From an uncultured Lachnospiraceae bacterium (GTDB lineage: Bacteria; Bacillota; Clostridia; Lachnospirales; Lachnospiraceae): DNA of 11,230 nucleotides. The position numbers and the translations under genes are program-made. This document shows positions 7,125 through 11,230 of this stretch, piece by piece. The notes beneath the pieces are model-generated. The model was given only the letters and a program-made list of their open reading frames with translations, searched no databases and was not told the DNA's origin. Location of the stretch: the NCBI GenBank assembly GCA_910577765.1, contig CAJTOV010000124.1, forward strand, positions 1-11,230, given 5' to 3'. The number at the start of each line of letters is the position of its first letter. Within the stretch, counting starts at the first letter, position 1.

Positions 7125-8909
7125 ATGTCCAGAAGGAAATACACAAGTTTTCATTTCAGTCCCAGGAATAACCGTTCCATCCTGATGCCGGGCATTCCGA
7201 AGGGAGAGCCTTATGTACCTGCCCCAAGGTCCATGTCCCGGCGCTATCCATTTCCGCCGGTGGCAGAGGAGCGGCTGGACCGGGCGCGTCCTTATGTCCA
7301 GATCAATACCGGACTGCACAGGAAGGAGGCCCGGACCGGGGACCAGGACCGCCCCTATAGTGTTTACGTACCTGACGGCATGCATTCCAAGGGGGCGGCA
7401 GCCCTGGTTTTTCCGCCGTCAGGCATGGACGGGGAAGCCTTTGTGGCATGGGAGAACTGGAAGGAGCTGGCGGATGACAGCCATATGGCCCTATTGATTC
7501 TGGAAAGCAGGAACTGGAAAGCAGAGGAAACAGAGCAGGTTTTTGATTATGCCAATGAAGTGGTAAAACGGGAATTCGGCCAGAGACTTACGGTGGATAT
7601 CTGTGAATCCTGCATTTACCCCATGGGGCTGGGGGACGGGGCCAGGATGGCCGTGTCCTACGCCCTGACCTACAGTGCCACCTATGGAGCCCTGGCGGCA
7701 GACGGAGACTGTTCTGTGGACCCGGAACTTCTGGAGGTACTGGAAAAGCTTCCCTCCGACGGAGTGGATACCAGAAAGAAGACCCAGATCCCCCTGCCGG
7801 CATTTCTCATTGACCGGGAAGGCAGGGGAACGGATACCTTTCTTTATATGAAGAAACTCATTCATGCCAGGGAAGACAGGCTTAGTAACCAATATGGAAA
7901 GGTGTATCTGGAGCAGGCCAGGCCTGGTGCGTATTTTGTCAATGAACAGCCAGTATCCCAGGTGTGGCTCTGCGGCGGAGAGTCGGCAGGGAATATAGGA
8001 AGGGAAGAATGGAACCGGGCCATGGTGGAATTTGTGTCCAGGTATTCCCGGTGGGGTGGCTTCGGCAACAATCATTTGCGGCTTCGCCGGACCCTGGAGG
8101 AGACGGGGATCGTGCGGGTGGAACGGCAGATCGGAGGACTTGCCCGGTACTGGGATGTGTATGTGCCTTCCTGCTGTGAGCCGGACAGCGGGAAAACCTG
8201 GCCTCTGGTGGTGGCTGTTCATGGCTTGTCCTGCAATTCGGAATATTTTGAACATACCAGTGACTGGCAGCGGATTGCAGAGGAGCGGGGATTCTTTGTG
8301 GTATTTGCATCCGGGTATCCGGCCAACGACGGAATCGCCCGGTTTCCGGTTCCCCACTGGGATGCGGAAGTGGAGGGGGGCAAGGAGGAGCTTTATTTCC
8401 GGGAGCTGCTGGATTATATGGAAGCCACATATCCGGTGGACCGGAAACGGATCTATGCGGCAGGGCATTCCAATGGCTCACGGATGGTGCAGCGGCTGAT
8501 GAGGGCCATGCCGGAGCGGTTCGCAGCCTTTGGTCCCACCGGAGCCCTGGGCGGGTGGAGTCCGGAGGAGGTGAAACCTCTGGATGTGACGGTCCCGGTG
8601 CCGGTGTGGTTCATGATGGGAGAGTATGACGTGTCTGACTCCAGACTGACGGAAGGCGGTCTGGCCTGGAAGACCCTGGAAACCTGCTGCATGGCCAACG
8701 GAGTGGATTTTACGGCTGATAACTGGTACGACAATGGCCATTACCACACCCTTGTGCTGTATGACGGGAAGCATGTTCCCATGGTACAGTACACGGTTAT
8801 GAGAGGCTGTCCCCATACCTATACGGCAGAGATGGCACAGATGACCTGGGACCTGTTTTTCTGTCATTTTGAGAGGGAAGAAGACGGGAGTATCCGGTAC
8901 AGGGGGTAA
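7125..8909 (+). CDS. Two-domain alpha/beta hydrolase: inactive-looking N-terminal copy plus esterase-like C-terminal copy
   Basis: This is a 594-residue protein without a signal peptide, so probably cytosolic. The C-terminal half (about 335-585) resembles PHB-depolymerase/feruloyl-esterase-like hydrolases. It has an oxyanion-region HG (366-367), nucleophile motif GHSNG (447-451, Ser449), an acid in GEYDVSD (D502 or D505) and a probable catalytic His564 in GCPHTYT. The N-terminal half (about 75-250) repeats the same plan: RPYSVYVP matches RYWDVYVP, and IYPMGLGDGARM matches IYAAGHSNGSRM. There the nucleophile position is Gly170, so this copy should not be catalytic. I prefer the start at 7125 because AAAGGAG (7108-7114) precedes it; an ATG at 7047 would overlap the previous gene but lacks a good ribosome site. 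As the last gene of the importer operon it probably acts on imported cargo, such as an ester on a sugar. The substrate is unknown. Confidence 0.85.
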   Translation: MSRRKYTSFHFSPRNNRSILMPGIPKGEPYVPAPRSMSRRYPFPPVAEERLDRARPYVQINTGLHRKEARTGDQDRPYSVYVPDGMHSKGAAALVFPPSGMDGEAFVAWENWKELADDSHMALLILESRNWKAEETEQVFDYANEVVKREFGQRLTVDICESCIYPMGLGDGARMAVSYALTYSATYGALAADGDCSVDPELLEVLEKLPSDGVDTRKKTQIPLPAFLIDREGRGTDTFLYMKKLIHAREDRLSNQYGKVYLEQARPGAYFVNEQPVSQVWLCGGESAGNIGREEWNRAMVEFVSRYSRWGGFGNNHLRLRRTLEETGIVRVERQIGGLARYWDVYVPSCCEPDSGKTWPLVVAVHGLSCNSEYFEHTSDWQRIAEERGFFVVFASGYPANDGIARFPVPHWDAEVEGGKEELYFRELLDYMEATYPVDRKRIYAAGHSNGSRMVQRLMRAMPERFAAFGPTGALGGWSPEEVKPLDVTVPVPVWFMMGEYDVSDSRLTEGGLAWKTLETCCMANGVDFTADNWYDNGHYHTLVLYDGKHVPMVQYTVMRGCPHTYTAEMAQMTWDLFFCHFEREEDGSIRYRG

Positions 8910-8914
8910 GACTT

Positions 8915-8949
8915 ATCCATGTTCTGTATTTACAGAACATGGATTTTTT
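8915..8949 (+). terminator. Rho-independent terminator of the ABC operon
   Basis: ATCCATGTTCTGT (8915-8927) pairs perfectly with 8932-8944 around a 4-nt loop, and a run of six T (8944-8949) follows. It begins six bases after the hydrolase stop codon. Confidence 0.93.
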
Positions 8950-8957
8950 GTTATACT
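8929..8957 (+). promoter_or_regulatory. Promoter of the scpAB-dut unit, overlapping the upstream terminator
   Basis: TTTACA (8929-8934) is followed after 17 bp by TATACT (8952-8957), with TG at 8949-8950 forming an extended -10. The -35 box lies in the loop and right arm of the terminator hairpin. The predicted start near 8964 gives a leader of about 110 bases before scpA. Confidence 0.6.
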
Positions 8958-8973
8958 GCTTACTATGGGTTAG

Positions 8974-8995
8974 TGTCCGGCTCTGCAGCCGGACA
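8974..8995 (+). repeat. Hairpin in the scpA leader
   Basis: TGTCCGGCT (8974-8982) and AGCCGGACA (8987-8995) form a perfect 9-bp stem with loop CTGC. No T-run follows, so it is not a terminator. It would sit near the 5' end of the scpA transcript, where such stems often protect RNA. Confidence 0.6.
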
Positions 8996-9023
8996 GCAAC
9001 CGGATGGAAAGCATAAGGGTTCC

Positions 9024-9045
9024 CGGGATACCGAAACGGTTCCCG
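9024..9045 (+). repeat. Second hairpin in the scpA leader
   Basis: CGGGA-T-ACCG (9024-9033) pairs with CGGTTCCCG (9037-9045) around AAA, with a single bulged T. It ends 16 bases before the AAGGA ribosome site at 9062-9066. I recognise no riboswitch or protein-leader class. Confidence 0.45.
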
Positions 9046-9075
9046 CAAATCAAATTTCAGTAAGGACAAGGGTAT

Positions 9076-9885
9076 ATGGCAATTTCTTATAAGCTGGAAA
9101 CATTTGAGGGTCCTCTGGATCTTCTGCTGCACCTGATCGAAAAGAACAAGGTGGACATCTATGATATCCCCATCTCGGAGATCACCCAGCAGTATCTGGA
9201 TTATGTGAGCCGGATGGAGAAGGAGGATCTGAATATTGTCAGCGATTTCCTGGTGATGGCGGCTACCCTGCTGGATATCAAGTCCCGGATGCTGCTTCCG
9301 GCTGAGGTCAACGAAGAGGGAGAAGAGGAAGACCCACGGGCAGAGCTGGTGGCACGGCTCCTGGAGTATAAACGGTACAAGCTTATGGCCCAGCGGCTTC
9401 TGGATCTGGAGGAGCATGCGGCGGGGATCTGGTTCCGGCTGCCGGCGGTTCCGGAGGAGGTGGCCAGGTATGAGGCGCCGGTGGACCTGGACGCCCTTCT
9501 TGACGGACTGACCCTGGCAAAGCTTCAGCGGGTCTTTGACTCGGTTATGAAGCGCCAGAAGGATAAGGTAGACCCGATCCGCAGCAATTTCGGCACCATT
9601 AAGCGGGAGCCGGTGAGCCTGGAGATGCGGATTCTGGATGTACTGGATTTTGCCAGGAAGAGGCGGAAGTTCAGCTTCCGCCAGATCTTACAGAGGCAGG
9701 GGGACAAGCTGGAGGTGGTAGTCACCTTCCTGGCGGTTCTGGAGCTGATGAAGATCGGGAAGATCGGTCTTGTCCAGGAGCATCTGTTTGATGACATACA
9801 GATCGATATCCTGGAGGAGGAAGGTCAGGAGACGGAGCTGAGTGAGGAAGAGCTTCAGGAACTGGCGGCCATGGATGGGGACTGA
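9076..9885 (+). CDS. scpA: Segregation and condensation protein A (SMC-ScpAB kleisin)
   Basis: This 269-residue kleisin bridges the head domains of SMC and, with ScpB, completes the bacterial condensin that helps compact and separate chromosomes. The N-terminal SMC-neck-binding helices are clear: FEGPLDLLLHLIEKNKVDIYDIPI (split here as FEGPLDLLLHLI, 10-21, and KVDIYDIPI, 25-33) and the LVMAATLLDIKSRMLLP stretch (59-75). The C-terminal winged helix that contacts the other SMC cap occupies roughly 180-245. The tail is acidic. AAGGA (9062-9066) lies nine bases before the ATG. The length is normal for Firmicutes. The gene is followed by scpB, its usual partner. Confidence 0.97.
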   Translation: MAISYKLETFEGPLDLLLHLIEKNKVDIYDIPISEITQQYLDYVSRMEKEDLNIVSDFLVMAATLLDIKSRMLLPAEVNEEGEEEDPRAELVARLLEYKRYKLMAQRLLDLEEHAAGIWFRLPAVPEEVARYEAPVDLDALLDGLTLAKLQRVFDSVMKRQKDKVDPIRSNFGTIKREPVSLEMRILDVLDFARKRRKFSFRQILQRQGDKLEVVVTFLAVLELMKIGKIGLVQEHLFDDIQIDILEEEGQETELSEEELQELAAMDGD

Positions 9886-9928
9886 CAGGACCCGCTGTGT
9901 GGACGGCAGCTGCACTTTGGGAAGGAAG

Positions 9929-9952
9929 GCCCGGGGATCAGGAGTCCCGGGC
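9929..9952 (+). repeat. Hairpin in the scpA-scpB spacer
   Basis: GCCCGGG (9929-9935) pairs with CCCGGGC (9946-9952) around a 10-nt loop. If scpB starts at 10026 this stem lies in untranslated mRNA between the two genes and could separate their expression. If translation starts at the GTG at 9897 it is within coding sequence. Confidence 0.45.
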
Positions 9953-10025
9953 AGGTATCCGGCAGGAGCCTGGCCAGGGAAACGGCCGGGGGAAGATTAG
10001 AGGAAGAGGACGGACAGAGCGGCCA

Positions 10026-10829
10026 ATGGGAAGTATATTTGAGGATGACGAGGAAGGGTTTGACCTGGAAGCGGTTGAGGCGCGGCACAGGGAGATGGAG
10101 GCAGAGGAACAGCTGGAGCTGGACCTGGAGGAACTGTCCGGTGCCGCGGCCAACGGGGAGATTTTTCCGGAAAGTGACTGGGAGGCCACTGTGGAGGCGG
10201 TGCTGTTTACCATGGGCAATTCGGTGGAACTGTCCCAGCTGGCTCTGGCCATTGACCAGAGCGAGAAGGTGGCAAAGCGCGTGGTGGAGAGTCTCCGGAA
10301 ACGCTATGAGGATGAGAACCGGGGAATGCAGATTCTGGAGCTGGAAGGGGCTTACCAGATGTCCACCCGGGTAAAATACTATGAGAACCTGATCCGGGTA
10401 GCATCGGCGCCCAAGAAGCACCTGCTGACCGAGGTGGCCCTGGAAACCTTGTCCATCATCGCCTACAAGCAGCCGGTGACCAAGCTGGAAATATCCAGAA
10501 TCCGCGGGGTATCCTCGGACCATGCGGTGAACCGGCTGGTAGAGTACGGGCTGGTCTATGAGGCAGGCAGGCTGGATGCGCCGGGAAGACCGGCCCAGTT
10601 CGCCACCACGGAGGAGTTCCTGCGCAGATTCGGTGTCAGTTCGGTCATGGACCTGCCCACCGTGAATCCGGAGCAGGAGGGGGAGATCATCCAGGAAGTG
10701 GAGGAGGAACTGCAACTGAAGCTGAACATTGACGGGACCCTGGAGGAAGAAAACGGGGACCGGCTGGAAGAACTGGAAAGAGAGGAAACAGACCATGGAC
10801 AAACGGATTCGAATCCGGTATTTATCTGA
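10026..10829 (+). CDS. scpB: Segregation and condensation protein B
   Basis: As called, this is a 267-residue ScpB, the dimeric winged-helix partner of ScpA in the SMC complex. The conserved core starts at about residue 51 (DWEATVEAVLFTMG). It includes the second winged helix with LTEVALETLSIIAYKQPVTK (134-153), ISRIRGV (156-162) and the GRPAQFATTEEFL segment (187-199). It is longer than the usual roughly 190-200 residues because of acidic extensions at both ends. The start is uncertain. ATG 10026 has no ideally spaced ribosome site (AGGAAGAGGA ends 15 bases upstream). An in-frame GTG at 9897, with AGGA six bases before it, would add a Gly/Arg-rich, unconserved-looking 43 residues. An ATG at 10095 is also possible. 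Family identity is secure. Confidence 0.93.
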   Translation: MGSIFEDDEEGFDLEAVEARHREMEAEEQLELDLEELSGAAANGEIFPESDWEATVEAVLFTMGNSVELSQLALAIDQSEKVAKRVVESLRKRYEDENRGMQILELEGAYQMSTRVKYYENLIRVASAPKKHLLTEVALETLSIIAYKQPVTKLEISRIRGVSSDHAVNRLVEYGLVYEAGRLDAPGRPAQFATTEEFLRRFGVSSVMDLPTVNPEQEGEIIQEVEEELQLKLNIDGTLEEENGDRLEELEREETDHGQTDSNPVFI

Positions 10830-11230
10830 CAGGATAGAGCGGCTGGACTACATAGACGGAAAATCTGACTGGATTGACCTGCGGGCGGCAGAGGATGTGG
10901 AAATGAAGACAGGGGAATTCCGCCTGATTCCCCTGGGGGTGGCCATGGAGCTGCCCAGGGGCTATGAGGCCCATGTGGTGCCCAGAAGCAGCACCTTCAA
11001 GAATTTTGGCATCATTCAGACGAATCATATGGGCGTTATTGACGAAAGCTATTGTGGAGACCAGGACCAGTGGTTTTTCGCCGCATATGCCCTGCGGGAT
11101 ACCCGGATTCATGCGGGAGACCGGATCTGCCAGTTCCGGATCATGGAACACCAGCCGCGAATCCAGTTTGAAGAGGTGGAAAGCCTGGGGAACCAGGACC
11201 GGGGAGGTCATGGAAGTACCGGCAGAAAGT
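10795..11230 (+). CDS. dut: dUTP diphosphatase (dUTPase), 3' end cut by the window
   Basis: This enzyme hydrolyses dUTP to dUMP and pyrophosphate, keeping uracil out of DNA and feeding dTMP synthesis. The 145 visible residues contain all five trimeric dUTPase motifs: DLRAAEDV (28-35), PRSSTFKNFGI (63-73), GVIDESYCGD (80-89), RICQFRI (110-116) and RGGHGSTGRK (136-145). The last has His where RGGFGSTG is usual. The nucleotide-binding Asp and Tyr of motif 3 (D83, Y86) are present. The ATG follows GAGGA (10782-10786) by eight bases. It overlaps scpB by 35 bases in another frame, suggesting coupled translation. All five motifs are already in view, so probably little is missing. The frame is open to the right edge with no stop seen. 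Confidence 0.93.
   Translation, partial: MDKRIRIRYLSDRIERLDYIDGKSDWIDLRAAEDVEMKTGEFRLIPLGVAMELPRGYEAHVVPRSSTFKNFGIIQTNHMGVIDESYCGDQDQWFFAAYALRDTRIHAGDRICQFRIMEHQPRIQFEEVESLGNQDRGGHGSTGRK

Noticed and set aside
7491..8468. A 325-codon open frame on the minus strand
   Set aside because: It is antisense to the hydrolase, without a recognisable domain.
9855..10802. A 315-codon open frame on the minus strand
   Set aside because: It is antisense to scpB, with Leu/Gln-rich low-information translation; the plus-strand ScpB motifs are decisive.

Overview
The window looks like a moderately GC-rich Firmicutes chromosome, most likely a Clostridia/Lachnospiraceae-type gut anaerobe. The evidence is strong AGGAGG-type ribosome binding sites, AT-rich intergenic DNA with sigma-A-like promoters, a Gram-positive lipoprotein signal, and an scpA-scpB pair. 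The genus cannot be named from sequence reading alone.

Layout. (1) 1-29: the downstream part of a probable rho-independent terminator for a plus-strand gene lying left of the window. (2) 101-1096, minus strand: a LacI-family repressor. (3) 1097-1477: a 381-bp divergent regulatory region. It holds two overlapping minus-strand promoters, one plus-strand promoter, and two identical 15-bp sites with a 12-bp palindromic core centred on CG. One site lies at the start of each transcription unit. (4) 1478-8909, plus strand: a six-gene operon of lipoprotein substrate-binding protein, two Dpp/Opp-type permeases, two Dpp/Opp-type ATPases and a two-domain alpha/beta hydrolase, ending in a strong terminator at 8915-8949. 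(5) 8929-end, plus strand: a promoter whose -35 lies inside that terminator drives scpA, scpB and a dUTPase gene cut by the right edge.

How the parts fit. The substrate-binding protein, permeases and ATPases form one complete ABC importer of the peptide/nickel/oligosaccharide class. LacI-family control and a cytosolic esterase-type hydrolase suggest, as inference, that the cargo is an esterified sugar or oligosaccharide rather than a peptide. The operators suggest the repressor controls both the importer operon and its own gene. The downstream genes are housekeeping: condensin partners for chromosome segregation and a nucleotide-pool sanitising enzyme.

The least ordinary element is the hydrolase at 7125-8909. 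It appears to be a tandem duplication of one hydrolase fold. The C-terminal copy keeps a GxSxG nucleophile, and the N-terminal copy has glycine at that position. I saw no mobile element, CRISPR array, tRNA or rRNA.
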